Positions 15,290 to 23,653 are shown, counted from the first letter of the stretch. The stretch is 47,673 nucleotides of DNA from Candidatus Afararchaeum irisae (GCA_034190545.1 JAXIOF010000048.1:11134-58806); one strand, 5' to 3'. A program made the numbers and translations. Notes: generated by a model not told the origin, from the sequence alone.

Positions 15290-15940
15290 TTAAAGCTTGT
15301 ACTTCTCGTACCCGCGTGTGTCGAGGTAGTTATGCGCGAGAGTGATCGAGTCGTCGGCGTGGAGACTCTTAGATCCCAGACTCACACGTCTGTCCCGAAC
15401 CTCCTCGACGAGACGTGACTCGCCGTCTGTGAGGTCATGGTGATCCGAGAGGACGAAACACAGATTACGCTCCCTTCCGTCCTCGATGTCTGTCTCTATC
15501 TGTGTCACGGGCTCGCCGTCCTCGTGTAGCTCTACTACGTCGACGCTCGTTTCCGAGTCTGTGTCTGTGTCTATCCCGCTCAGGACGTCGTCGAATCCCT
15601 TCCGTGACACGTATATTCCCGGCGTCGACTCCGCCTCGACCATTCCGACTACGTCGTCTTTCTTCTTGAGAGCCTTCCGTATGAGGGACGCCGTGCTCCT
15701 CTCGTCGGGGTTGAGATGTCTGAGTTCGTCGCCCTCGAACCTCAGAGTCACCTCGTCGCTCAGGACGAGGTAGAGACGCGTGTCGTCACGCAACGAGTGG
15801 GAGAGTACGAACGACGAGGTTACGCATCTGCACAGGAGGTCGAGTCTCCCCTGAGTTAACGAGTCGAGAGAGAAGTCGGGCTCCGTCGGAGCGTCGTGTC
15901 CGAGAACCACGAACTGTCTCGGCTTCGTCGAGTGTATCAT
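15290..15940 (-). CDS. trmY: tRNA (pseudouridine-54 N1)-methyltransferase TrmY
   Basis: A 216-residue SPOUT-class methyltransferase (formerly DUF358) that N1-methylates pseudouridine 54 in the T-loop of archaeal tRNAs. Recognisable blocks are the N-terminal RQFVVLGHDAPTEPDFSLD and the C-terminal cofactor-knot motifs LCFVLSDHHDLT and VSLGSKSLHADDSITLAHNYLD. The length matches the family. An insertion of acidic residues near the middle is typical of haloarchaea. The gene starts 21 bp after the cobT stop and is probably carried on the corrin operon mRNA, although the reaction is unrelated to cobalamin. Confidence 0.93.
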   Translation of the reverse strand: MIHSTKPRQFVVLGHDAPTEPDFSLDSLTQGRLDLLCRCVTSSFVLSHSLRDDTRLYLVLSDEVTLRFEGDELRHLNPDERSTASLIRKALKKKDDVVGMVEAESTPGIYVSRKGFDDVLSGIDTDTDSETSVDVVELHEDGEPVTQIETDIEDGRERNLCFVLSDHHDLTDGESRLVEEVRDRRVSLGSKSLHADDSITLAHNYLDTRGYEKYKL

Positions 15941-15961
15941 TTTATGTCATGTCACGTTATG

Positions 15962-17035
15962 TCACGAGTCGGAGACGCCCGCGTCGTCGAAGGTCGCCAT
16001 CTCCCTCAGCGTCGTACACGCGCTCTCGAAGACGTTGAAGGCGAGACACGCTCCCGTTCCCTCGCCGAGACGCAGGTCGAGGTCGAAGAGAGGATCGACT
16101 CCGAGACAGTCGAACTGAACCTCGTGTCCCGACTCGACCGACGAGTGTGATCCCAAGAGGTAGTCGGTGACGTCGGGCTCTATCTCGGCAGCGACGAGAC
16201 ACGCCGCGCCGGTTATGAATCCGTCGACTACGACGGGTATACGGCGTGACGCGGCTTCTAGTGCGACTCCCGCGAGACCTCCCATCTCGTAGCCTCCGAG
16301 CTCTGCTAAGACATCTATCGCGTCTTCGGGATCGGCTCTCTCGACGGCTGTCTCGACCACGTCTGTCTTCTTCCGGAGTGAGTCGTCGTCGACCCCCGTG
16401 CCTCTTCCGACGACCTCCTCGGCTGTAGCGTCGGCAACGTAGGCGGTCACAGCCGATGACGGCGTCGTGTTTCCTATTCCCATGTCACCGAGACCGATCA
16501 CGTCGGCGTCCGGGGCGTGTTCACGGACTACCTCACGTCCGGCTTCGACCGCCTCGACCGCCTCGCTCCGTGTCATAGCGGGCTCCTCTGCTATGTTCGA
16601 TGTACCGTAGTCGACCTTCTTGTCTACGAGGTCGGGCGACTCTATCTCCTCGGCGACCCCCATGTCGACTACGACGTTTCTGGCGTCGGCGACGTCGGCG
16701 AGGGAGTTGACCGCGGCACCGTCTTCGAGGAAGTTATAGACCATCTGTGCGGTGACCTCGGGGGGATACGCGCTCACGTCCTCCTCTACCACTCCGTGGT
16801 CTCCCGCCATGGTTACGACCGCCTTCTGATCGAGCCTCGGCGTCGGATTCGCCTTCATACCTGCTATCCTCACCGAGAGGTCTTCGAGGTCTCCGAGGCT
16901 TCCCTCGGGCTTCGTGAGACGTGACTGACGCTGTCTCGCTTTCTCCACCGCGTCGTCGTCGAGCGGCGGAATGTTAACTTCGATCTCTGTCTCCGCGTGT
17001 GTCTCTAAGCCGGAGTCAGAGTTAGCGTCAGACAT
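15962..17035 (-). CDS. cobT: Nicotinate-nucleotide-dimethylbenzimidazole phosphoribosyltransferase, bacterial-type CobT
   Basis: A 357-residue enzyme that makes alpha-ribazole phosphate from NaMN and a benzimidazole base for the lower loop of cobalamin. The motifs are those of the bacterial CobT family: SLTKPEGSLGDLE near the N-terminus, TMAGDHGVVEEDVSAYPPEVT, GLGDMGIGNTTPSSAV, LGGYEMGGLAGVALEAASRRIPVVVDGFI and, at the C-terminus, LRLGEGTGACLA with the catalytic Glu. The ATG at 17035 is chosen over one 9 nt upstream; either start overlaps the end of the beta-propeller gene, so the two are translationally coupled. It is the last cobalamin gene of the operon. Confidence 0.93.
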   Translation of the reverse strand: MSDANSDSGLETHAETEIEVNIPPLDDDAVEKARQRQSRLTKPEGSLGDLEDLSVRIAGMKANPTPRLDQKAVVTMAGDHGVVEEDVSAYPPEVTAQMVYNFLEDGAAVNSLADVADARNVVVDMGVAEEIESPDLVDKKVDYGTSNIAEEPAMTRSEAVEAVEAGREVVREHAPDADVIGLGDMGIGNTTPSSAVTAYVADATAEEVVGRGTGVDDDSLRKKTDVVETAVERADPEDAIDVLAELGGYEMGGLAGVALEAASRRIPVVVDGFITGAACLVAAEIEPDVTDYLLGSHSSVESGHEVQFDCLGVDPLFDLDLRLGEGTGACLAFNVFESACTTLREMATFDDAGVSDS

Positions 17036-18266
17036 CCATACCACCGACGTGTAATCTGTACTCGCCTCTCAGACCGTCCTCGTCGTCGTACTCCATCGGC
17101 TCCTCGACCGCGGCGAACCTACGGCTCTCGGAGTCTACGTCGACAGCAGTGACGACCCCCTCGGTGTGGAGATGGTCTATGACGGGGTTCGACTCCGCCT
17201 GTGTGTCGTAGATCTTGACACCGTGGACGTCGGGGTCACGCGTCCTGAGGTTCTGAGCCGAGGCGACTCCTAAGACGCCGCTGTCATACGATATTCTCTG
17301 TGAGAAGCCGCCGAGGTCGTCTTCCCATAGCTCTTCGCCGTCGGACGAGTAGGCTATCAGGCTGTTCTCACGCGGATGTAGTGAGTCGGGCTTCCTCGTC
17401 TCCTCGGCGTAGGTGTTTCCGGTGACAAAGACTACAGCGTCGTCGGAAGCGTGGACGTGGTTGGGATAGGCGTATACGGTGTCTCCGTCGACGTCTCTCT
17501 TCGCCGAGATCTCGCGTCGCCAGACCTCGCCTCCCGCCCCACTCAGAAGATAGCCCGAGTAGTCGCCGTGGCTCGCCACTCCGATTTCGTCGCCGGAGAA
17601 CGAGACGTCACCCACGCGTCTGTTTCCCTGTGTGCCGGGATCCCACGTCATACTCAGGTCGCCCGTCTCGGTGTCGAGTACGACTAAGCCGTTGTCGTGG
17701 CTCTCTCCCGCCCTGTTGAACCCTACGGCGAGCCTCTCACCGTCTTCCCTCAGGCTCGCGTTTATCGGAGAGGCGTCGTTCTCGTATCTCCAGAGTACTT
17801 CCCCAGCGTCGTCGAAGGCGTAGACACAGCACGACCAGCTTCTCGACTCTCCGCGGTCGTACCGCCGTGAGACGGCGTATACGGTGTCGTCAGCCACGAC
17901 GTCGACGACGTAGGGGTAGTAGAGCTGGTGATCCTTCGTCGCCTCGCCTACGTCGTGTGACGTCTCGTAGCTCCATCCTGTCTCTCCGTTCTCCTTGTCG
18001 AGAGACCTCACGACGCCTCCCTCGGCGCGTTCTCCGACTATCAGTCTGCCGCCCCTCTCGTCTAAGCTCACGACGTTTCCTCTTCCCTCGACCGACCAGA
18101 GACGTTCGCCGTCGACGATGTCGTACGCCGAGACAGTGCCGTCCGCCTCCCCGACGTAGACGGCGTCGTCACCTACGAGGACACTAGATCTCTGACGCAG
18201 GTCTCGTGTACGTACGCCCTCGGCGTCTCCGAGGCTTATACTTATACTCTGAACCCCGGTGCTCAT
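17028..18266 (-). CDS. Cytosolic PQQ/WD40-like beta-propeller encoded in the corrin operon
   Basis: A 412-residue protein of about seven propeller blades, with motifs such as DDAVYVGEADGTVSAYDIVDG and GLVVLDTETGDLSMTWD. It has no signal peptide or membrane segment, so it should stay in the cytosol, unlike most PQQ-like repeat proteins. The ATG at 18266 overlaps the ferredoxin stop in an ATGA, which decides the start; an open frame runs 21 codons further upstream but lies inside the ferredoxin gene. Its 3' end overlaps cobT. The position inside the operon suggests a scaffold or chaperone for corrin enzymes, or a ligand-binding role; no activity can be named. Confidence 0.85.
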   Translation of the reverse strand: MSTGVQSISISLGDAEGVRTRDLRQRSSVLVGDDAVYVGEADGTVSAYDIVDGERLWSVEGRGNVVSLDERGGRLIVGERAEGGVVRSLDKENGETGWSYETSHDVGEATKDHQLYYPYVVDVVADDTVYAVSRRYDRGESRSWSCCVYAFDDAGEVLWRYENDASPINASLREDGERLAVGFNRAGESHDNGLVVLDTETGDLSMTWDPGTQGNRRVGDVSFSGDEIGVASHGDYSGYLLSGAGGEVWRREISAKRDVDGDTVYAYPNHVHASDDAVVFVTGNTYAEETRKPDSLHPRENSLIAYSSDGEELWEDDLGGFSQRISYDSGVLGVASAQNLRTRDPDVHGVKIYDTQAESNPVIDHLHTEGVVTAVDVDSESRRFAAVEEPMEYDDEDGLRGEYRLHVGGMDV

Positions 18267-18526
18267 TCTTCCACCTCGGGTGCGACCGTCTCTCCGTCTC
18301 TCACGACCCTGAGGGCGTCGGGTGGACATGCCTCTGCCGCCGAGACTGCGTCGTCGATCAGGTCGTCGTCGAACTCTCCTCTCATTACTCCGTCTTCTAT
18401 CTCGGCGTCCTTGACTCCGACCTTCTCGCCCTTGACGTCCTCGTAGAGATGGACGTCGTCACGGACGAGACACGCGAATATCCCGTCGCAGTTCTTACGG
18501 TCGAGCTCTATCTCGTACTCGGTCAT
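18263..18526 (-). CDS. Three-cysteine ferredoxin in the corrin operon
   Basis: An 87-residue acidic protein. Cysteines occur as KNCDGIFACLV (C-x5-C, residues 13 and 19) and ACPPDAL (residue 67 region), i.e. the Cx5C...CP arrangement in which the second cysteine of a normal CxxCxxC is replaced (here by Ile). This fits a [3Fe-4S] ferredoxin. It is coupled by 4-nt overlaps to both the cbiH paralogue upstream and the beta-propeller downstream. A role as electron donor or acceptor for a redox step in corrin-ring synthesis is inferred from context. Confidence 0.8.
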   Translation of the reverse strand: MTEYEIELDRKNCDGIFACLVRDDVHLYEDVKGEKVGVKDAEIEDGVMRGEFDDDLIDDAVSAAEACPPDALRVVRDGETVAPEVEE

Positions 18527-19497
18527 CAGTAGTCGTACTTCTGGTGGTAGCCACGCGGTGTCACCATCTTGTCGTTCCAGACGTACGTCTCGTCGTTTCC
18601 GACTATAAGTGTCGTCGTCATCGTGATGAGATCGGTCTCGCCCCAGTCGTCGAGCTCTCCGAGGGGGACGACCTTCGAGACCTCGTCCTCACGTCCCGCG
18701 TCTCTGACTATTCCCACGGGAGTGTCGTCGGGACGGTGGTGCTGGAGTATCTCGACCGCCTTCTCGAAGTTGTCACGTCTCTTACGGCTCCACGGGTTGT
18801 ATATGACTATCGTGAACTCCTCTCTCGCTGCCGAGTGGAGACGTGACTCTATCTCGGGCATCGGCGTGAGGTAGTCGGAGAGACTGACCGTCACGGTGTC
18901 GTTGACGAACGGCGCGCCGAGACGCGCGCCACACGACTGTGCTGCGGGGATTCCGGCGACCACGTCGAAGTCGACCGCCTCGGGTGTCGCGCCCTTCGAC
19001 TCTAAAAGCTCCATTGAGAGGCTTCCGAGTGCGTAGACGTTGGGGTCTCCGCTTCCGATTATCGCAGTGTCGTTTCCGTCTAAGACGCGGTCGACAGCCT
19101 CCTCGGTTCTTGAGACTTCGCCACACATCGGCGTCGAGAATATCTCGGTTCCCTCCTTCACCTTCTCGGGAAGGAGATCGACGTAGGTCTCGTATCCGAC
19201 TATGTGGTCGGCTTCGTCGAGTGCCTCGATAGCCTTCTGTGTCATTTCCTCGACGCTACCCGGACCGAGTCCGACGACAGTGAAGCTTCCGAACTCCGAC
19301 TCGTCTCCTGCGGTTACGTCTGTGCTCCTCCATCTCTCGCCGGGCTCCCATGTCGAGTCGGACGTGTCAAGGTCGTCGTCCGACGTGTTGGCGGTACAGC
19401 CACCCGACGAACTCCTGCTGTCTGTCTCCGTCGATCCGCCGCATTTCGATTCTGTGTCTGTGCTCGTCTCAGTCGTACTGTTGGAGTCTGTGCTCAT
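18526..19497 (-). CDS. cbiH: CbiH-type cobalt-precorrin-3 C17-methyltransferase paralogue with Cys/Ser-rich N-terminal tail
   Basis: A 323-residue SAM-dependent methyltransferase of the ring-contracting CbiH/CobJ type. The catalytic domain begins at about residue 70 (FTVVGLGPGSVEEMTQKAI) and includes SGDPNVYALGS, VAGIPAAQSCGARLGAPF and IYNPWSRKRRDNF. The preceding tail of about 65 residues is rich in Ser, Thr and Asp with two cysteines (KCGGS and SGGCT), which is unusual. The start is set by a near-complete Shine-Dalgarno AGGTGATC at 19501-19508, three bases before the ATG at 19497; a GTG in the same frame lies inside that site. It is the second of two adjacent CbiH-like genes. Confidence 0.9.
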   Translation of the reverse strand: MSTDSNSTTETSTDTESKCGGSTETDSRSSSGGCTANTSDDDLDTSDSTWEPGERWRSTDVTAGDESEFGSFTVVGLGPGSVEEMTQKAIEALDEADHIVGYETYVDLLPEKVKEGTEIFSTPMCGEVSRTEEAVDRVLDGNDTAIIGSGDPNVYALGSLSMELLESKGATPEAVDFDVVAGIPAAQSCGARLGAPFVNDTVTVSLSDYLTPMPEIESRLHSAAREEFTIVIYNPWSRKRRDNFEKAVEILQHHRPDDTPVGIVRDAGREDEVSKVVPLGELDDWGETDLITMTTTLIVGNDETYVWNDKMVTPRGYHQKYDY

Positions 19498-19500
19498 TTT

Positions 19501-19508
19501 GATCACCT
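19501..19508 (-). promoter_or_regulatory. Strong Shine-Dalgarno site for the second cbiH
   Basis: AGGTGATC on the minus strand matches the archaeal anti-SD and lies 3 nt before the ATG at 19497. It fixes that start and shows that this internal operon gene uses SD-led initiation. Confidence 0.65.
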
Positions 19509-19523
19509 GTATGTTATTAGATA

Positions 19524-20552
19524 TTAGAAGTCCTCTATGTCTCTTCCGCCTCTCGGCGTAACTAGGTAGTCCCTGTCGTCGGCTTCCCAGACCTCGGTCT
19601 TCGAGTTGCCGACGAGGACAGAGACACCCATTCCGGATATCTCGTCGGAGTACTCCTTCATCTCTCCGACGTTCGTTACTCTATATACTTCGCCGTCGTC
19701 GTTCCTCCCGTGTTCCTCACGTCCGGCGTCGTGGACGATCCCGACGGGAACCTCGTCGTCGAGTTCTTCCTGTAGGATATCTGCCGCCTCGTCGTACCCC
19801 GTCCAGCAGTTGTAGAGGAGTATCACGAAGTCGGACCTCGCGGCGTTCCTGAGACGGTCTTCTATGACGTCCCAGTCGCGCCATTTGTCCGACAGGCTCA
19901 CCGTCGCGAAGTCTCCCGACAGCGGTGCTCCGAGGTCGGCGGAGACACTCATCCCCGCGGTGACGCCCTCGACTATCTCGACGTCGACGTCGGTCGTGTC
20001 GGCGTGCTCTAGAACCTTGAAGACGAGATCCGACTTGCCGTAGGTGTTGGGATCGCCCCCGCTGACGTGTGCGACGTCCTGCCCCTCTCGGACACGTGCT
20101 ATCGCCTCGTAGGCGAGTTCGACCTGTCTTCCCATCGACGACTTGACGAGAAGCTGACCGTCACCCTCGTCTCCCGTGTCGATGTAGTCGGCGTATCCGC
20201 TGTCGAGCGTGGTTATGAAGGCGTCTATGCCCTCGTCCTCGACCTTCTCCTCAGCCTCCGAGAGTGTAGCACCCTCGACGTAGAGAGCACCTCCGGGGGT
20301 AGTCGTGACCTCTAAACGCCCTTCTTCTCCCGTGTCCTCGTCTATCGGGAAGGGGTCTTCGTCAGCGAGTTCCTCTATCCTCTCGTCGTCTGTGATCTTG
20401 TTCCCGATCACGTCGTCGAGACGGAGGAACTTCTGGTAGAGCGACGAAGCCACTACGACCTCCGAGTCGCGTATCACGTCACGCGCCTCCTGTGTCATCT
20501 TGTCGGGGACTCCGGGTCCTATTCCTACGATGTATAATGTTCCTTCACTCAT
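19524..20552 (-). CDS. cbiH: CbiH-type cobalt-precorrin-3 C17-methyltransferase paralogue
   Basis: A 342-residue tetrapyrrole methylase. The N-terminus is LYIVGIGPGVPDKMTQEARDV, and later motifs are HVSGGDPNTYGKSDLVF, VEGVTAGMSVSADLGAPLSG and LLYNCWTGYDEAAD, as in CbiH/CobJ, which methylates C17 and contracts the ring. It is longer than a minimal CbiH (about 240 residues) because of an acidic insertion at about 65-125. It lies directly after cbiG (2-bp gap) and before the second CbiH-like gene. Two cbiH genes side by side are known in haloarchaeal cobalamin clusters; how they divide the work is not established from sequence. Confidence 0.9.
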   Translation of the reverse strand: MSEGTLYIVGIGPGVPDKMTQEARDVIRDSEVVVASSLYQKFLRLDDVIGNKITDDERIEELADEDPFPIDEDTGEEGRLEVTTTPGGALYVEGATLSEAEEKVEDEGIDAFITTLDSGYADYIDTGDEGDGQLLVKSSMGRQVELAYEAIARVREGQDVAHVSGGDPNTYGKSDLVFKVLEHADTTDVDVEIVEGVTAGMSVSADLGAPLSGDFATVSLSDKWRDWDVIEDRLRNAARSDFVILLYNCWTGYDEAADILQEELDDEVPVGIVHDAGREEHGRNDDGEVYRVTNVGEMKEYSDEISGMGVSVLVGNSKTEVWEADDRDYLVTPRGGRDIEDF

Positions 20553-20554
20553 TC

Positions 20555-21496
20555 TTATTCAGCTACTGCCACAGTTACCGCCTTGTGGTAGGCGTTCTTT
20601 TCGAGTACGAGTTGCCTCTGTCTGCTTCCAGCGAGAGCCGACGACTCGGCGACCCCAGGCCAGCCCACGAGATCCTCGGCACGTGAGTCGCTGGGTCCGA
20701 CGTGGCTCTGAAGAGTCTCCTTGTCGAATGTCACGACACCGACGTCGAGCTGGCGCGCGGCTTCGAGTATGCCCTCCTCGTCCTCCTTCTTCGTCGCGGT
20801 GGCTATGAACTCGATGTCCTCGACATCTCTTCCGATCTCTCCGAGAGCCGTCTCTACGGCGTCCTTGACGTCGTCTGTCTCGACGTCGCTGACCGCACCA
20901 ACTCCGACGACTACTCCTTCGTTCTCATCCTTGTTTCTCTTGAGAACTGTGACGTCGTCGCCCACGAGAACCGCACGTGGACCTTCGAGACGTTCCACGG
21001 CGTCGAGTTCGTCGTTGAGGACGGCGAGGTTAGTCTTCACAGTCGAGTCTCCGTTGACTACGTGGGCGTCGAGTGCCTTAGCCTTCGACTCGACCGACTG
21101 CTTCCCCGCGACCTCGCTCGCTGTCGTCATCGTCGGGACAGCACCCAGCTTTTCGAGATCCTTAGCGACCTGGTTCGCGCCGTGGTGTCCTCCCGTGATG
21201 GGTATCGCCCACGTAAGCTCCTCGTCTGTGACGACTATACCGGGGTCGTCCCATTTTGACTCAAGCAGAGGAGCGATCTTTCTGACCGCGATTCCACTCG
21301 CCATCAGACCTATGAAGGCGTCGTAGTCCCTCCAGTTCTCCTCGAAGACATCCGAGTGGTACTCTACGACGTCGACCGTCTCGTACTCCGACTCTATCCC
21401 CTGCTTTACGTCTTCGGCTGTCTCCATCTTCCTCTCGAACGAGATAATAGCGACGTCCTTTGCGACCTCTCCCTCGGAGTCGGGATCAGAACTCAC
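20555..21496 (-). CDS. cbiG: CbiG, cobalt-precorrin-5A hydrolase
   Basis: A 313-residue protein of the anaerobic corrin pathway. CbiG opens the delta-lactone of cobalt-precorrin-5A and releases the C20 fragment as acetaldehyde. The N-terminal and central domains are seen in AFIGLMASGIAVRKIAPLLESKW and ITGGHHGANQVAKDLEKLGAVPTMTTASE. The C-terminal domain carries VVGVGAVSDVETDDVKDAV and LVGWPGVAESSAL. The length is normal. The ATG overlaps the cbiF stop by 4 nt. Confidence 0.93.
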   Translation of the reverse strand: MSSDPDSEGEVAKDVAIISFERKMETAEDVKQGIESEYETVDVVEYHSDVFEENWRDYDAFIGLMASGIAVRKIAPLLESKWDDPGIVVTDEELTWAIPITGGHHGANQVAKDLEKLGAVPTMTTASEVAGKQSVESKAKALDAHVVNGDSTVKTNLAVLNDELDAVERLEGPRAVLVGDDVTVLKRNKDENEGVVVGVGAVSDVETDDVKDAVETALGEIGRDVEDIEFIATATKKEDEEGILEAARQLDVGVVTFDKETLQSHVGPSDSRAEDLVGWPGVAESSALAGSRQRQLVLEKNAYHKAVTVAVAE

Positions 21497-22299
21497 GTCT
21501 GACCCTCCTCTTTGTCCTTCTGTTCGTAGTCGTCGCTGTCATTATCCGAAGCCCAGTCGCCGTAGAGGTACGACCTCTCGTATCCGCTTCCCTCGACAGC
21601 CTCTCCTATCATTACGAGCGCCGACGCACGGTAGCCCGCCTCCTCGACCTTGTCGCCTATGTCCTCGATAGTTCCGAGTATGACGTCCTCGTCGGGCCAC
21701 GAGGCGTGGTAGACGACTGCGACGGGAGTCTCGGGGTCGTGTCCGTCGTCCAAGAGACGTTCCATAGTCTCTGAGACTGCGTGTGTACCGAGGTAGATAC
21801 ACGTCGTGACGTCTCCCATCTCGACGAAGTCGCTTATGTGATCCTCTTCCTCTGAGAGCGTCTTGCCCTGTGGACGAGTGAATGCGACGTGGTTGGACAC
21901 CTCGTTGAGAGTAAGCTGTGTCCGGAGCGTCGCCGCGGCGGCGAAAGCCGATGTCACACCCGAGACGAAGTAGGTCGGGACTCCCTCTTCCTCCAAGGCG
22001 TCCATCTGTTCGAGTGCCGCGCCGTAGATCGAGGGGTCTCCCGAGTGGAGACGCACGACGTTCTTTCCTTCGTCGTAGGCGTCCCTCATCAGAGGCACGA
22101 GCTCTTCGAGATCCTTACCCACTGAGTTGACCTTCTCGGCGTCGTCACAGTAGAGGTTGAGTATCTCTGAGTTGACGAGTGACCCCGCGTGTACGACGAG
22201 GTCTGCGTCCTCCGTAAGCTGCTTTCCGCGAACCGTCATCAAACCCGGGTCTCCGGGTCCCGCTCCTATGAAGGGTATGCCTTCGTCTGTCTCAGTCAT
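21493..22299 (-). CDS. cbiF: CbiF, cobalt-precorrin-4 C11-methyltransferase
   Basis: A 268-residue SAM-dependent methyltransferase that methylates C11. It opens with IPFIGAGPGDPGLMTVRGKQL, followed by VRLHSGDPSIYGAALEQMD, the P-loop-like PTYFVSGVTSAFAAAATL, FTRPQGKTL and IYLGTHAVSETME, all diagnostic for CbiF/CobM. The acidic tail after about residue 245 (DNDSDDYEQKDKEEGQT) is a halophilic extension. It is coupled by 4-nt overlaps to cbiL upstream and cbiG downstream. Confidence 0.94.
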   Translation of the reverse strand: MTETDEGIPFIGAGPGDPGLMTVRGKQLTEDADLVVHAGSLVNSEILNLYCDDAEKVNSVGKDLEELVPLMRDAYDEGKNVVRLHSGDPSIYGAALEQMDALEEEGVPTYFVSGVTSAFAAAATLRTQLTLNEVSNHVAFTRPQGKTLSEEEDHISDFVEMGDVTTCIYLGTHAVSETMERLLDDGHDPETPVAVVYHASWPDEDVILGTIEDIGDKVEEAGYRASALVMIGEAVEGSGYERSYLYGDWASDNDSDDYEQKDKEEGQT

Positions 22300-23051
22300 G
22301 CTGCCTCCGTCTCTGTCTCGGTTTCCGTCTCTGTCTTCGTCCTTTTCGTGTTCTCGTCATCATTCTGTGTCTCGAACTCCTTCGTAGCAGTATCCTTCTC
22401 GACACCCCGTCTCTCGGCGTAAGCGAGGGTGTAGTAGTCCCTCTCCTCGACTCTCTCGGGGTCTTCTGTGACTACGGTGTCCCCCTCCTCCATGTAGAGA
22501 CGTCTTCCGAAGACGACGTCGTAGCCCGCGTCGTCGAGCTTCGTCGCCGTCTCGGGGGCGTCGGTGACCTTGAACAGAACCATCCGGTCGTTCTCAGTCG
22601 GCGCGTCGCCGTCGCTCGCCTCGTGGAGTCCGAGGCTAGAGCCCGCCTCTATCTCGACACCCAGAGCCGTCGCGAAAGCAGTCACGCTACTGACGCCGGG
22701 TATTATCTCGACGTCGACCTCGGGATGGAAGGCGTCGAGTGTCCTCCTGAGATGTCCGAAAGTAGAGTAGATATTGGGATCGCCGAGTGTCGCGAACGCG
22801 GCGTCTTGGTCCTCCGCAGTCGAAGCGACCTCGTCTGCGGCTTCCTTCCACGCCTCCCTGAGCTTCTCGGGGTCGCGAGTCATGGGAAAGTCGAGGTCTC
22901 CTATCTTGTCCTCCGAGACGTACTCGGTCACGACGCGTTTCGAGAGACGTCCCGGCGTGTAGACGACGTCTGCGTCTTCGAGGGCTTCCCTCCCGCCGAT
23001 AGTCAGGAGGTCTTTCCTACCGGGTCCTAAGCCGACTCCGTAGACTGTCAC
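22296..23051 (-). CDS. cbiL: CbiL, cobalt-precorrin-2 C20-methyltransferase
   Basis: A 251-residue SAM-dependent methyltransferase that adds the C20 methyl group, the first dedicated methylation of the corrin branch here. It begins TVYGVGLGPGRKDLLTIGGR. Other motifs are FATLGDPNIYSTFGHLRRTL, VEIIPGVSSVTAFATALG and VLFKVTDAPETATKL, as in CbiL/CobI. The C-terminus is a repetitive Thr/Glu tail (TKRTKTETETETETEAA). Start and stop overlap neighbours by 4 nt. Confidence 0.94.
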   Translation of the reverse strand: MTVYGVGLGPGRKDLLTIGGREALEDADVVYTPGRLSKRVVTEYVSEDKIGDLDFPMTRDPEKLREAWKEAADEVASTAEDQDAAFATLGDPNIYSTFGHLRRTLDAFHPEVDVEIIPGVSSVTAFATALGVEIEAGSSLGLHEASDGDAPTENDRMVLFKVTDAPETATKLDDAGYDVVFGRRLYMEEGDTVVTEDPERVEERDYYTLAYAERRGVEKDTATKEFETQNDDENTKRTKTETETETETEAA

Positions 23052-23632
23052 TCGTCTCCCTCCTCGTTCGCGTTCTGGTTACCCTTACCTCCGTCACACG
23101 ATCCGACTACCATGTATGTCTGTGTGTTGGGCTTGAAAGCCGTCTGTCCCACTAACTCCCTTCCCTTCGAGACCTGTATGTGGAAGCTCTCTTCGAGTAT
23201 CTCTCTTTCCCTGAACTCCGATACCATCTCTGCCGCAGTTTCGAGACGTGCGGCGTTCATCACTACCTTTCTGACTCCCTTTTCCTCTAAGAGATCCAGA
23301 ACAGACTCGAATCTGCGTGACCCTCCTATAAAAGCGACGTCGGGTTCGACACCGGCTATCGCGTCGGGCGCGACTCCGTGGACTACCTCGACCGAGTCGG
23401 AAAGACCAGCGTTCTCTACGTTCGCACGTGTAGACTCGACTGCCTCCTCACGTCTGTCAACTGCTGTGACATCGGCACCCCGGCGCGCTGCCTCTATCGA
23501 GACAGCACCCGTGCCGCTTCCGACGTCGAGGAAACTGTCGTCCTCCTCTAGATTGAACTTCTGGAGAAGTATACCACGTACCTCGGGCTTCGTAGGACCC
23601 GCACTCACCTCCTTGACTATCTCAACCGCCAT
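23048..23632 (-). CDS. cbiT: CbiT, cobalt-precorrin-6B C15-methyltransferase (decarboxylating)
   Basis: A 194-residue class I SAM methyltransferase that methylates C15 and decarboxylates the C12 acetate. The Rossmann motif is SFLDVGSGTGAVSIEAA, with the acidic ribose-binding ADVTAVDRREEAVES. The start MAVEIVKEVSAGPTKPEVRG is chosen because a TATA box at 23654-23660 lies 26 nt upstream of its ATG. An in-frame ATG eight codons further upstream overlaps that TATA box and would not be on the transcript. It is the first gene of the corrin operon. Confidence 0.92.
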   Translation of the reverse strand: MAVEIVKEVSAGPTKPEVRGILLQKFNLEEDDSFLDVGSGTGAVSIEAARRGADVTAVDRREEAVESTRANVENAGLSDSVEVVHGVAPDAIAGVEPDVAFIGGSRRFESVLDLLEEKGVRKVVMNAARLETAAEMVSEFREREILEESFHIQVSKGRELVGQTAFKPNTQTYMVVGSCDGGKGNQNANEEGDE

Positions 23633-23653
23633 ACTTCGAACTCTCGTTCGGGG

